Origin: Cavenderia fasciculata
Lineage: Eukaryota > Evosea > Eumycetozoa > Acytosteliales > Cavenderiaceae
DNA length: 64,000 nucleotides
Assembly: GCF_000203815.1 (NCBI RefSeq)
Contig: NW_004457723.1
Coordinates: 1,302,001 to 1,366,000 of the forward strand
Direction of reading: 5' to 3'
In this document: piece by piece, positions 45,641 through 57,451 of the stretch
Layout of the letters: each line of letters opens with the position of its first letter
Numbering within the stretch: the stretch's first letter is position 1
Translations under genes and position numbers: made by a program
Notes under the pieces: model-generated
Told to the model about the DNA's origin: nothing
Databases searched by the model: none
The model's input: the letters and a program-made list of their open reading frames with translations, nothing else

Positions 45641-46126
45641 TTATCTACCAGCAGTATAGTTTTGACTTATTACTGAAGAGATATAGAATACAAGAGATAC
45701 TTCTAAAATGACATGAACAACTGAACCAAGTAAAATACAAGTTAGACCAATTTTTCTAGCCTTTTTTGATATTGATCTAAGACCTATTGGACCAGCAAAC
45801 CAAATGGGATAGAATAGGAAACCAAGACAGATAACAAGTTTCATCATAAACTCATCATGTTTTACTTGTTTCTCCATTTTAGTATCAAATTCTAATTTCT
45901 CTGTTACTCCCCATTCCTTTCCAGGTTTTACTTGAAATAATGGTTGTTTGATTGGTATTGGTTTAGCAATATTATTGTTGTTATTATTGTTATTAATATT
46001 GTTGGTATTATCATTATTTCTATAAATATTTGGTGCTTGAACATTTGGAGTTATATCAATTGATATACTACTATCATAACTTTTATTTAATACTCCTGAT
46101 CTATTGATTTTATCTTCTACTCCCAT
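45641..46126 (-). CDS. Small two-span membrane protein
   Basis: A single exon of 161 residues. Residues 1-90 are polar with an Asn run and a KPIPIKQPLFQVKPGKEWGV segment. Two hydrophobic spans follow: LVICLGFLFYPIWFAGPIGL and GLTCILLGSVVHVILEVSLV, separated by a basic RSISKKARK loop. It ends SQNYTAGR. No family is recognised; the spacing suggests both ends face the cytosol. The start is the first Met and is preceded by a poly-A/T leader. Confidence 0.72.
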   Translation of the reverse strand: MGVEDKINRSGVLNKSYDSSISIDITPNVQAPNIYRNNDNTNNINNNNNNNNIAKPIPIKQPLFQVKPGKEWGVTEKLEFDTKMEKQVKHDEFMMKLVICLGFLFYPIWFAGPIGLRSISKKARKIGLTCILLGSVVHVILEVSLVFYISSVISQNYTAGR

Positions 46127-47014
46127 TTCTTTTCTTTTTTTTTTTTTTTACAAATATTTATTGTTATCTGGAAAATTATAAATATTAACAAAATGATTTT
46201 GTAAATATAAATAGGTATTTATGAATGTTTATAACAACAAGATGAAAAGTCGATTAATAATAATATATTAATAATATTTTAATATTCATTGTCCTCAGAG
46301 AGTGTCAGTATCCCTCACTCCCTTTCGAATTATTACTATCTTCTAACATGCAAGTTCAACAATTTCAACTTCACAAACACAAAGTTCTATTCTTTTTCCA
46401 AGCCCCAGCACCTAAGATATAAATGTATATAAATATGTATATATATGTATATATTTGACAAGATAAAGTTGTGAAACAGTCAGTCGGGGACAAACTGTGT
46501 TGAATGACTTCACAACCCCACCACACCCACCCCACCCCACCCCTGGAAAATCGACTTATTCTTTTGTTTTAATAATTTTCCAACCGGTGTATTTTAATTG
46601 TTTGTTTATCATAATTATATTTAATTTATCGTTATAATAAATAAATGTGAATCTATTAAATAAATAATTAAATAATTAATTATCTCTTTCTTCTTTGTTG
46701 TAAAAATAAAATAAAATGAAAAGAATGGGACCCACCTCTAAATTTTTTGGTGTGACAGATTTTAAATTAGTTCCCTCCAAAATTTCAAAAAAATGAACCG
46801 TTGTATTTTTACACTCTTCCAAGCTTGATTCATTGTTCAAGTGGCAGTATAAAGAAAGAGACTCTGTATATGTTTGAAATAATATTACTAGTAATCCATA
46901 TCATAGCAATTATTATCATTATACTCAAGTTTTAATCACAACCATTTCTGCGCCAGCGAGATTGGAGAGTAAAGAAAGAAAGAAAGAAAGAAAGAGAGAA
47001 AAGGGAAGGAGAGA
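46127..47014. promoter_or_regulatory. Divergent promoter region with G-quadruplex-prone tract
   Basis: About 890 bp between the two-span membrane gene and INCENP. A C-rich tract at 46515-46543 gives four or more G4 runs on the minus strand. GAAA repeats (46973-47000) form the INCENP leader. No gene is seen. Confidence 0.55.
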
Positions 47015-50000
47015 ATGATAGAAGCACAACAACAAAACAAACATCAAGATCAATTAGATCAATTCTCTGCCGTCTTTCAAGAGAGAACAAATGAATCGAT
47101 ACGACAATTGGATCAATTCTACAACGACAACTTGCAATGGATTAGTGATGCCAAACGGTTTATGACTCAGTCATTGACATCAAAACATAATAATGCTAAA
47201 GAGTATGTGTATATTTATTTATATGCTTGAAGTGACAAAGATCAATTACTAATATATTAACACTAGCCATAGTGACTTTACATTACCAATCTTATCAACA
47301 TCGTCATCATCATTACATCAACAACAACAACATATTAGATATCCACTTCAACCATTGAATAATAATAACCAACATAATATTAATAACAACTATAATAATA
47401 TCATTAATAATAATAATAATAATGGATCAACATTACTTTACACTTGTACATTATTTAATTCATCAAAATTGTCAATGGTTATGAATGACCCTATTCAAAC
47501 AAAGTATAATCAATTGGCTAATGATACAGATGAATATAATCAAAAGATTAAACAACAAATAATCCATCAACATCAACAACAACAACAATCAACCATTATT
47601 CAACCATCTGCTGCTACTGCCACAGCTACAGTTGCACTTCCAAAGATTCCATTAAAAAAGATCAATAGTAGTAATAATCTTTTACCAATCTTGACATCAA
47701 ATACCAATACAGCTGCAATCAATATTATTACTCCAGTTGCCAAACCAACAACAACAAATAACAACAACAAACCAACAACCAATGCAATGGAAATTGATGA
47801 AAATACAGTTCCATCTGCTATCCCAACTCCAAAACCAACTACAACCACTACCACCGCCAAACCAACACTTGAAAAGAAATTAACTAAACAAAGGTTGGTA
47901 CAAGAAGAAATGTCAATGAATATGGTCGATTGCACAAACATTGCCGACAATATGGACCTTTCTAAACTATTAGATGATAGTATTATTGTTGTTGAAGAGA
48001 AACCAAAGGAGAAACCACCTGTTCCATCAACAAACAAGGCTGCAAAGAAGGGTGCTGCTGCTGTTGTCCCCACAGTCACAGGCAAAAGAAAGGAAAAAGA
48101 GACACAACAAGATGAACCATTGGTAGAAGACCAACAACCAAAGAAAAAGGCTAGTTTGGAAAAGGAAAAAGAAAAGGAAAAGGATAAACCAACCACCACC
48201 AGCGTTGCTAATGCCAATGCCAATACCAAGAATGAAACAAATTCAAAAGTTCCACCAGTTGTTTCAAATATTGCCAAAGAAGTTGCAACCAAAAAGAAAT
48301 TAAATAATTTAAATAATAATAATTTGACCAATATAATGAAGGAATTGGCAACTCAATCCTCTACTACTACTACTACTGCTCCAACTACAACAACTACTAC
48401 CAAGACAACTGCCAACAACACTGCTACCAATAACACTGCCTCCAATGCTATTGCCAATAATAATACAAAGGCTAAAAAAGCAGAAGATAAAAGACAAGAA
48501 TTGGAAAAAAAGAGACAAGAAGAAGAAGAGGAAAAGATGAAAAAGAAGGCAGAGGAAGCCAACAAAAGAGAATTGGAACTTCAAGCGCAACGTGAACAAG
48601 AAGCAAAGGAAAAGAGAAAAAAGATGGAGGAGAGACAGAAAAAGGTCGAGGAAAACATGCAATTGCAACGTGAAGAAGAGGAAAAACGTCGTCGTGAAGC
48701 AGAAGACCGTGAAACACAAAGAAAGGCAAAGGAGGAACAAGACCGTCGTCGTCGTGAAGAAGAGGATGACGCTAAACGTAAAATTGCAGAGATGGGAAGA
48801 GCCGAAGAGAGAAAACGAAAGGAAAGAGAGGAATTGGAACAAAAACAATTACTACTTCAACGTACTCTCCAAAATATTAAAACTCCAACAAAAGATACCA
48901 ACTCTAATAACTCTGCCAAGACTACTACTGCTGCTGCTGCTCAAAAGAACAACAACAATGCTGTCACTCAAAAGACTCCAGTCAATGGTGCCAAAAATAT
49001 ACCCACCGCTGCCGCTGCCCTCCAAACTACTCCCATTTCATCATCATCATCATCTGCAGGTAGTAGCACTGGTAGTACACCCATTCAACCAGGCAATTAT
49101 TTACAAAGTCTACTTGGTTTGGTATTTGGTAGTAATTCCAAAGCACCATCTGCAATTCAAGAAGCTCAAAGAAAATCTCAAAATCAAGATGAAGATGAAG
49201 ATGTTGAATTTGAAGAAGAGGAAGAAGAAGAATATGAAGAAGAGGAAGAGGATGAAGAGGAATATGAAGAGGAAGAAGAAGAAGAAGAAGAAGAAGAATA
49301 TGAAGAAAGTGAATATGTAGATGATGATGAAGAATATTCAACACCAAACAAGAGTATAATGAATACTACTTTACAAAAGAATAATAATAATAATAATAAT
49401 AATGTCAAGAGTGGTGGTAACAACAACAATCGATCACTTCTATTTAGTGCAGCTATTACACCAAAAGCAGTTGCCAAAAACAACGAACCAGAATCACCAA
49501 TCATGACTCCACTTTCACCAGTTAGACCATTAATGTCGGAAATGTCAATGAATCAATACACTCCACCATCTCCATTGACCAGTCCCAACTTGTCGACGGC
49601 ATCGGTATCCATGACGTCTCCATCATCCATTTCAGAGATTCGTGAAGACTCTATCATGTCTACACCAAACAGTGGAAACCGTAACGCCAGTAACAGTAGC
49701 TCAAATGGCACCAATGACAGCGTCTCCAAGCCATACTTGAATGCCAACAAGTCATATGGAGGCTTATCATCATCTGATTTGACCAGTCCTCGTCCCACCG
49801 ATGATCTTGCATCTGCATTATCTCCACACTTGTCCAGACGTACACCAGCCAAGGGGTCTCCAAACACTAGTCGTCTTGAACGTAGTAACAGCAACATTAA
49901 TCTATCATCAAACAATCTTCACAATATTTTACTCAGCCACCATCATCAACAACAACAACAGAAACCAACTAACAATGTACAGCTTTATTCCCCACAACAC

Positions 50001-50489
50001 TCCTCCACTTCTTTGCAACCATCGTTTGATGGATCTATGGAGGGCAGACAATACCCAGTCTTGGATGAACCCGATGACATCGATGAAGACTATAACGAAT
50101 TTGACATTTCCATTGAAATTGACCCAGACAAGGTTCCAAAATGGGCTGCCTCCACCAAGCTAAAGGATAAATTAAAGAAACAATCCAAAATGGATCCAGA
50201 TTTAATTTTCCCAAAAGTTAAAAAGGTTAAATTATCAGGTTTGTATCAAATATATATATAAGAAATTAAAAAAGAATTTTTCTAATATATATTATTATTT
50301 TTTGGTTTATTTTATTTAGATATTTTCCCACAAAACCATAATGTAGCGGTTAGAGAAATCATTGATCAACATCAATATCATTCAGCTCAAGGACATTTTA
50401 AAAATAATAATGCATCTCTTGATTGGTCAATCTATGGAGAAGAAGATGAAGAAAGTTATAGAAAGCGAATGGGTTATCATAAAATTTAA
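47015..50489 (+). CDS. incenp: Inner centromere protein (INCENP), chromosomal passenger complex scaffold
   Basis: Exons 47015-47202, 47267-50238 and 50320-50489 give 1109 residues. The N-terminal helix (QLDQFYNDNLQWISDAKRFM) fits the survivin/borealin-binding, centromere-targeting region. Asn/Thr/Pro-rich sequence follows, then a long charged single-helix or coiled-coil region (Glu/Lys/Arg, about residues 430-560). Next come a very acidic block (EEEEE runs near 49200-49320) and Ser/Pro/Thr segments. The C-terminal IN-box (about 1017-1060) reads VPKWAASTKLKDKLKKQS, MDPDLIFPKVK and DIFPQ across the last splice. In other eukaryotes the IN-box binds and activates Aurora B. It should act at centromeres and on the spindle midzone in mitosis. 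Confidence 0.9.
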
Positions 50490-50737
50490 ACAAAAAAAAG
50501 AAAAAGAGAAAATGAAAAAAATAATTAAAAAAGTTAATTCCTTTTTATTTTATTTTTTTGGGAAAGGAAGGACTCTTGTCTATGGGAATAAGTAAATGAA
50601 TCATTTATATTTTTGGTGTTATGATTATAAGAAATTATAACAAATAAGATAAAATTAATAAAAAACTAAATTAAATTAAATTAAATTAAATTTTAAAAAA
50701 AATACATACCAATCAAATGTTGATGATAATTAACTAA

Positions 50738-50878
50738 TTAAATTAAAATATCATTCATTTGTTTTAATTGATTTTCCAAATCTTTTTTAAAAGTTGGATG
50801 ATTTTGTTGTTGTATCTTTTTTGGAATGATAATTGATTTTGATACTGGATTGTTATTAAATGTTTCTGGCCAAATCAT
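50738..50878 (-). CDS. Possible 46-residue protein
   Basis: An ATG-to-TAA frame of 47 codons reads MIWPETFNNNPVSKSIIIPK, then basic/Gln-rich KIQQQNHPTFKKDLENQLKQ, ending MNDILI. Composition looks coding: dictyostelid codons, no homopolymer Asn/Lys artefact, and AT-rich flanks on both sides with a TATTTATAG element near 50961. No family is recognised. It could be a small mitochondrial or cytosolic peptide, or a chance frame. Confidence 0.4.
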   Translation of the reverse strand: MIWPETFNNNPVSKSIIIPKKIQQQNHPTFKKDLENQLKQMNDILI

Positions 50879-51325
50879 TTTTAGGAAAGAGAATTTTTAA
50901 AAGATATGATTGATTGATTGATGATTGAATTGCTTTGAATTTTTAAATTAAAAGAAACTCTATATTTATAGTAACATTTAGTATCTTTTCAATCAATCAT
51001 CTTACTAAATACAACTCTTCAATTCACTTACACTGTCGACATGGTGTGATCATTTATTCAAATTCAAACAAAAACGAGTTTACCATAAACGAATTTGTAA
51101 TTTTAAAAAATCAGGTATTTGTAATCTGGATAAAATACAAAAAAAGTAAAAGATTTTAGTTCTGGAATGGTGCAATCTTTCAACAAGATTTAAATAGTTC
51201 TAAATTTGGTTAATCCATGAGATTTATCATTAAAAGGAGATTCAACTTCAAACAAATAATAATAAATAAAACACAACAAATACTAATAACTTAGGTGTTT
51301 TTGTTTTTTATGATGCAAATAAATA
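50879..51325. other. Intergenic spacer
   Basis: About 450 bp of AT-rich sequence between the short gene and the 3' end of the Kelch-RING gene. No gene is seen. Confidence 0.5.
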
Positions 51326-52431
51326 TTATCCATCATAATATTGTACGACTTTATCTATTATTCCTCTGCATAATGGACAGAGTGTTAACTTTTGAGGGCA
51401 TTCTATACATAAACATCTGTGGGCACATGGTAATAAAATGATACTGACTGGTCTCTCTGCGCATACAATACACATTGATGATTCTTTTTGTAACCTAATT
51501 GCTTCTTGTTGTGCCTATAGTAGAAAAAAAAAAAAGAATAAAGTGTAAGATTACTTGTACATTTGCATGATTCTTAATCTTTTGTTTTCTATTTTACATA
51601 CTCTAATTTTAGTTGTTCTTTTTAATTGTTCTTGATGATAATGTTCAATTTTATCCAAATCAGAATCTGATAAGCTAGTTAATCCTTGACCCAATAGATG
51701 ATCGATTTTAATGGTTTGATTGGAAAGACCGAAACGTAGACGTAAGTGGGAATTGAGTTCTTCCAAATCTCTTCCTTTTTGTTGTGATTCCTTGACGGTT
51801 GTAACCAATGATTGATTATCCTTTTTCATTTGTTCAATTTGTCTCTCCAACTCTTTGACACGTGAAGCACTTGTATGTTGATCATCAGCTCCATTACTAC
51901 TTAGTTGTTGCATAATATTGTTGGTATGTATTTTCACTTGATTCACAGTGACTGCCTGTTGTTGAAGGTTTTGAATTTGCAAATCCTTTTCCTTGAGTGA
52001 CAGTGATAGTTTGGTGATCATATCTTTGGATTTTACCTTTTCAGTTTGTTCTTTTTTGTAGGACAACTCCAATTTAGAGAGTGCCTTTTCCAACTCTTCG
52101 TATCTTGTTTGTTCCTCAATGATTGATTGGATGGCAGAGGTTTGTGCTTGCTTTGTCATTTGCAATTCATTTGATAGTATAGTCTTTTGTCTTTGCTCAG
52201 ACACTAGCAAAGATCTTGCATGTGATAATTGTGATTCCAATTCAATTGAATTGTGAAGGTTTGGTAGAATTGGTGGTGGCGTTGAAATTGTACTAGTTGT
52301 AGAAATGGTCGAAAATACTCCATTTTCAGATGATGATGATGATGACGTTGATAATGGAGATGATGGACTTGATATATTATTATTATAATTATTAGTATTG
52401 GTGGTCGTTGTAGTTGAAGTAATATTATTAA

Positions 52432-52467
<36 letters not shown>

Positions 52468-53736
52468 GATTATTATTAACATTATTATTATTATTTGATT
52501 GTATGTGAAGTTGTTGAGGTGATGGTAAATTTAAATTATTAACATTTGATTGTGATGAAGATGATAAAGATGATGATGAAGAAGATAATGATTGATTAAA
52601 ATGACCAATTGGGAAAAGGAATTTTAAATCCAATTCACACATGTCACTATAAAGTCGACCACTTGAACAACCACCAAAAACAACCATCTCTCCTGAATCC
52701 ATAAGGTTTGCAGAGTGAAAAAGACGTGGAAATAGAGGGATACCAGCAACATGAGGTTGCGTCCAATTCCAAGTTGTGAGATCCAATATATGTACATCGT
52801 TTAAAAAGGTAGTTTCGCTACATCCACCGTGGATGACAAGGTAGCGAGAGTTGACGACTACGGCGGTATGACCATGACGGGCAACCGGCGAGATGCCAGA
52901 TGTCTGTACTTTGTTCCACTCCAAGACATCGGATGACGAGCAATTCAGAGTATGTACATCATTGAGTGATCGCTTGCCATCGAATCCACCAAACAAAACG
53001 AGTATGCCCGACTCTTTGGAAATGAGCGACATGGAGTGACCTGACCGCACCGACGGCGTGCTGCCACGGGTGGTTGGCTTGATCCAACGAATCGTGTCGT
53101 TTTGTAGCCGCGGAAATTCCAACGAATACAAACTATTTAGATATTTGTGTGAATGGAAGCCTGCAAACAATATCATTCTGTTGGAGGCTGTCTTGCCTGG
53201 TATCGCAGGCACAAATGTACATGTATGAGCTGCTCTTGAATCTGGTTGAACCTTGTCAAAGTGGAATGTACTCCATGACATGGTTGGCAACGAGAGACAA
53301 AAGAGATCATTCAATGACTTTTTGTTATTCTTGCCTCCAAATATCATAATCTTGGGTGTCTCTCCATCTTCTACCAGTGTTGCTGTGTGTCCATGACGTG
53401 CCGATGGTCCTTTGCCAAGTGTGTGAACTTCACTCCATATACTATTGGTGCAATCGTACACACAAAAAGTTGACATTAAAGACTCGCCCTGTCCTCCAAA
53501 TACATATACCTTCTTTCCCAATGATACAGATGCATGTCCCCATCTTGCTTCAACTGTAAATTGTCCTCCTCCTGATTTTATTCCACTTGCAAATGATATT
53601 CTATTTGCTCTTATTACAGATTGACTTATTCTTTGTTCTAAAAAAAAAAAAAAGAAATATTAAATAGATAGATTAATAAAACTAAACCATTGATAATGAA
53701 GGAGAGAGATAGTAAAAAAGAAAACTTACCATCCAT
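51326..53736 (-). CDS. rngB: Kelch-repeat RING-finger protein (RngB-like)
   Basis: Three exons: 53736-53730 (only ATGGATG), 53637-51602 and 51514-51326, giving 743 residues. About six Kelch repeats span residues 30-330, with GG-doublet strands and RHGHTAT signatures: KVYVFGGQGE, RHGHTATLVEDGETPKIMIF, LVLFGGFDGK, YLVIHGGCSE, MVVFGGCSSG. An Asn/Ser linker and a coiled coil follow (SQLSHARSLLVSEQRQKTI onward). The C-terminal C3HC4 RING is CIVCAERPVSIILLPCAHRC, then LCIEC and CPLCRG. The order Kelch-coil-RING matches what I recall of D. discoideum RngB. It is a probable E3 ubiquitin ligase with a Kelch substrate platform. Exon 2 has no suitable start of its own, which supports the tiny first exon. 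Confidence 0.87.
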
Positions 53737-55314
53737 GATTTAATATAATTTGTTTGTTGATTGTGGTTGTGGTTTAGTTTTAGTTTGGTTGATTTAGACG
53801 ACCAATGTGAAATTGTACTTTGGGTACTAAACCTGTCAACAAACACTCCTATATCCTCTTTCTCTCTCTCTCTTTGTTGTTGATGTTCTTTGTTTTTTGT
53901 TTGAATAAAACTAACTAAACTAGTGTTATTGTTGTTCTACTAATATCAAACTATTGTTGAAATGATTCTTATTATTATTATTATTATTATTGTTATTAAA
54001 TGCAATATTCATTAATATAATATTATTATCCTATCTACTATAATAGTCTAGTAAAGAATTCTAGTATGTTTGTCTGTATGTTGAGTGTCTTGTATGTATG
54101 TATGTATCTCTGGTGAGAGAGGAGAGTAAGTATGTCAAAATGTGTAAATATAATAATAATAAAAGTGTTGTCTTGGTTAATGTGTGTGTGTGTGTGGAGT
54201 CGACGAGATGATATGAAATGATATGATATTTTATTATTATTATTATTATTATGATTATTGTGTGTTGCTTGGAGAGTTGTTTTTGTTTGTTTGTTGTTAG
54301 TTGGTTGCCACTCAAAAAAACAACAAATAACTAACAAAATTAATTTTTTTTAGTTTTTCAGACCTACGCTCTTTATTTCTTTTCAGTGTTTTCGACCACC
54401 ACACTTTAATTCACAACGACAAAGGAATAATATTGGTAAAGGAGGTCACTATCATCATGCTTGCATCGAAACACAGCAAACCAAGAGATTTATAGTAGTA
54501 GTAGTAGTAGTGACTAGTAGACTTGTCAACCCCAACTCGTATGTCTCTGTCTCTGAATCATTCATTCATTCATTCGATTCGATTACACTATCAGATCAAT
54601 GACACAGAATTGTGCAATGAACACAAGAAGTTGAAGAAGTAGTAGATAGAGCAGAGCAAGATAAAGGTGAAAGAGGAAAAGGGCAACTGAACGACGACGT
54701 AGAGTAGATTGTCAATCACATCGTTTAATATAATTCAAAGGTCTGATGATCATCACCATCACCATCACCTCTATTAATGTCAAGATTTAAAGAGTTGTGA
54801 ATGTGTTTGTGTTACAACCTAATAACAATCAAAAAAGAAGTAAAAGTAAAAAAAGTAGGAAGATGAGATAATGACCTTTGTTTAAACAACAAGTAAAGTA
54901 TGATAATTGTCACATGCCTCTTGTTGTTGTCTTTTGAAATTTGTTCTGCACTCATATTTGTAAAAGAGACTGATGAGATGTAATTACTCCTACTTTATTA
55001 TTATTAATAATGATTAATTATTATCTGTATATGCATGAATTCGAGAAGAAGAGGGAATCGCCCTTTCGAATATCTCTAACCCTTCACTTTCTCGATGATA
55101 ATAATCTTTTACAAAATATCACAAAATAAATTTTAATTAAATGCATTCATGAACATGCCTTCAGAAGCTATCAAAGTGCTTGAGAAGACAACTCTCGATA
55201 CAAGCACGGACAGATTAAATTGGATTCCCCCGAAATCTATTTCCTATAAATATTGAACCATGGCAGTGGTTATTAAAATTAAATTACTTTACTAGTTATA
55301 ACAAATAATTAAAT

Positions 55315-55345
<31 letters not shown>

Positions 55346-55373
55346 CTAAATCAACCAATCATATCTTATTAAA
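53737..55373. promoter_or_regulatory. Divergent spacer between the Kelch-RING and epimerase-like genes
   Basis: About 1.6 kb without a supported gene. It has TTA and TAG triplet runs, a TGTGTGTG run near 54180-54196, and TATAAATA at 55245-55252, about 120 bp upstream of the epimerase-like start. Confidence 0.5.
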
Positions 55374-56359
55374 ATGCCAAATGTATTAGTTTTAGGATCA
55401 GGACTCATCGGATTTGATGTTGCACTTGCATTTGTAGCCAAGGGTTACAAGGTTTATACTACAACTAGATCACAATCTAAAGCTGACCGTCTCAATCAAT
55501 TAGAGAGTATGTATAAATTAAATTAATTAAAATTATAATACATTCAAATTGTATTTATTTATTTATTAATGTCTCTCTCTATTTATTATTTATTTATTAC
55601 TTCTTTATAGTCCAACCAATCATTGTAAATACTATTCAAGAAACTGGTAAATGGGAATCAATTGCTAGAAAGGCCGATATTATTGTAGAGGCACTTGCTG
55701 ATTACTCTGACCGTCAAACAGCACATATTGTAGCAGACCTACTCACCAAGATCAAGCAAAAGAGGGAATTGGCAGTTCACATTGTCTACACATCTGGCAT
55801 TTGGATTTGGGGTGCCTCTCAAGTTGAACCAATCGAAGAGAGTACACCAATCCTTCAAAACACATTCACAAGAGGTAGACTTGACGTTCAAGATAAATAC
55901 CTCAAGATTGGTGGATCGGTCATTCTCCCCTCATTGGTGTATGGTCGTGATGGTGGTCTCTCCAATGACTACTTTAAACAAGTGTTGGCTCAAAAGGGTG
56001 TTACATTCTTTGGCACCGAAGACACTTGGACTCCCTTTGTTCATGCATCTGACTTGGCCCAACTCTACGTACTTGTTGCTGAATCACCTCGACTCACCAC
56101 CGGTCAAATTTATGTTGGTTCCGTTACCAATGAAAAGCGATCAGACATTATCAACGCCATAGCCAACAGTCTCGGTCTCCCCAAACCAGCCATCACCTAT
56201 GTCCAAGGCTCAACCGACTATGAAAAGTGTCTTGGTCTCTCTCAAAAGTTCTCTAATCGTAAAGGCAAGCAACTCGGTTGGAACCCAGTACAACCATCAA
56301 TCAGCGATGATCCCAAACGTTATCTCGATTCTTTCCAAGCTTTCTCTAAATCAAACTAA
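55374..56359 (+). CDS. NAD(P)-dependent epimerase/dehydratase-like protein
   Basis: Exons 55374-55506 and 55611-56359 give 293 residues. The N-terminus holds a Rossmann dinucleotide motif (NVLVLGSGLIGFDVALAFVA; G-x-G-x-x-G). The extended SDR pattern continues with ADIIVEALADYSDRQ, HIVYTSGIWIWG, SVILPSLVYGRDGG, TPFVHASDLAQLYVLVAE and a C-terminal KQLGWNP element typical of atypical SDRs. The catalytic Tyr of classical YxxxK is not obvious (DKYLKIGG is the nearest), so the reaction is uncertain. It is probably a cytosolic NAD(P)-binding oxidoreductase or sensor-type SDR. Substrate and pathway cannot be told. Confidence 0.83.
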
Positions 56360-56458
56360 AACTACTAAATATATTATATTTATAAATTATCTAGATTGAT
56401 TTATTCACACAAACAAAAGTTTGTTTAATATTGGTGGTGGGTTTGAAGTTCCCAAGAT

Positions 56459-56711
56459 TTATTCAATATCTTTATATTTCTTTTTCTTTTTTGGGTAAAG
56501 GGTGTCGATCATCTCATCAACTTCAAAGTTTGTAGAGGGCAGATCCCAAGAGAGACCTAGGTTTTTGTAGCAACGCAAAGTCGGTCGGAGATTTTTATGT
56601 CTTTGCGTTAAACGTAAACGGCTATGAAAAATCTGACGAGAGTTGTTTTTTTTTCTTTTTACCGAAGTTTCTCTTTTGCTCCTCTTTTTTTGCAGCACTC
56701 AGCGAGGTCAT
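56459..56711 (-). CDS. Possible small basic protein (frame broken at an A-run)
   Basis: An open frame of about 78 codons ends at 56459 and reads NLRPTLRCYKNLGLSWDLPS, TNFEVDEMIDTLYPKKKKKY. The spacing GLSWDLPS after a basic region is faintly like Nop16-type nucleolar proteins, which is only a guess. No ATG opens this frame. The nearest ATG (56711) is in another frame, separated from it by an A7 run (T7 at 56685-56691 on the plus strand); one base fewer there would give an 83-residue basic protein. The strip is GC-richer than the surrounding spacers. Confidence 0.28.
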
Positions 56712-57451
56712 CTTTGCTGCCTGTACCTTTGGTTGGGCCAGCCCACACACACCGATCAGAAAGGCACCTCCCCAAATTAATTTTAATATTTTTTTTAAAT
56801 TTCTTTTGTGTGTGCTCAGTCGCTGGTGTCTGTTTCTCTCTCAGTGTGTCTCACAGGGCAGACATTTATTGATCTGAAGCTGGTTTCTTACCTTTTCTCA
56901 TCATGTGATCACATACACTCTCTTACTTGTTTCAACAACAGCATACACAGTATAGGATATCTCTGTTTGGGTTCACAGTCAACTACTCTCTAGAAACTCA
57001 ACCCCCCAGTACAGTTATCTATCTATATCTTTTTGAAAACAAAAGTAGATTCTTTTTTCCCCCAACTGTAAATATCACTCAACTCAAAATAATACCCCGT
57101 TTAAAGAACAACAACCAAACAGAGTTGACTTGATAACAACAACTCAACTCATTTTAAATAATGAATTAATATTAATCAATATTATTTTCCTTATTCTCTT
57201 CCTCAATCATTTATATAATAGTTTCATTGTGATCTAAAAACATCACTTGTAGAGTTTTATACCAAAAAAAAAAGAAAGACAAATTAAAGAAAGATTTTGA
57301 TTCTATATTTATAAATATATACATATAAATCAAATCTTACTTTCTTTCTTTCTTTTTAATCATTTTTTTTTTCTTTCTTTCTTTCTTTCTTTTAAATTTC
57401 AATTTCAATTTCTTATTTATATAATTTATTTATTATTTATTTCCTTTCACA
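56712..57451. other. Spacer upstream of the DNase II gene
   Basis: About 740 bp. Open frames here have no family look. It has CCCCAAATTAAT, CT-rich and TTTC repeats (57340-57392) ending in the DNase II leader. Confidence 0.5.

Noticed and set aside
47600-49504. Long antisense frames across INCENP
   Set aside because: They are mirror frames of GAA/AAG- and AAT/ACA-rich codons (Phe/Leu/Ser runs) of a well-supported gene.
54038-54337. 99-codon minus-strand frame upstream of the Kelch-RING gene
   Set aside because: It is built from TTA/TGT triplet and GTGT repeats, with no motif.
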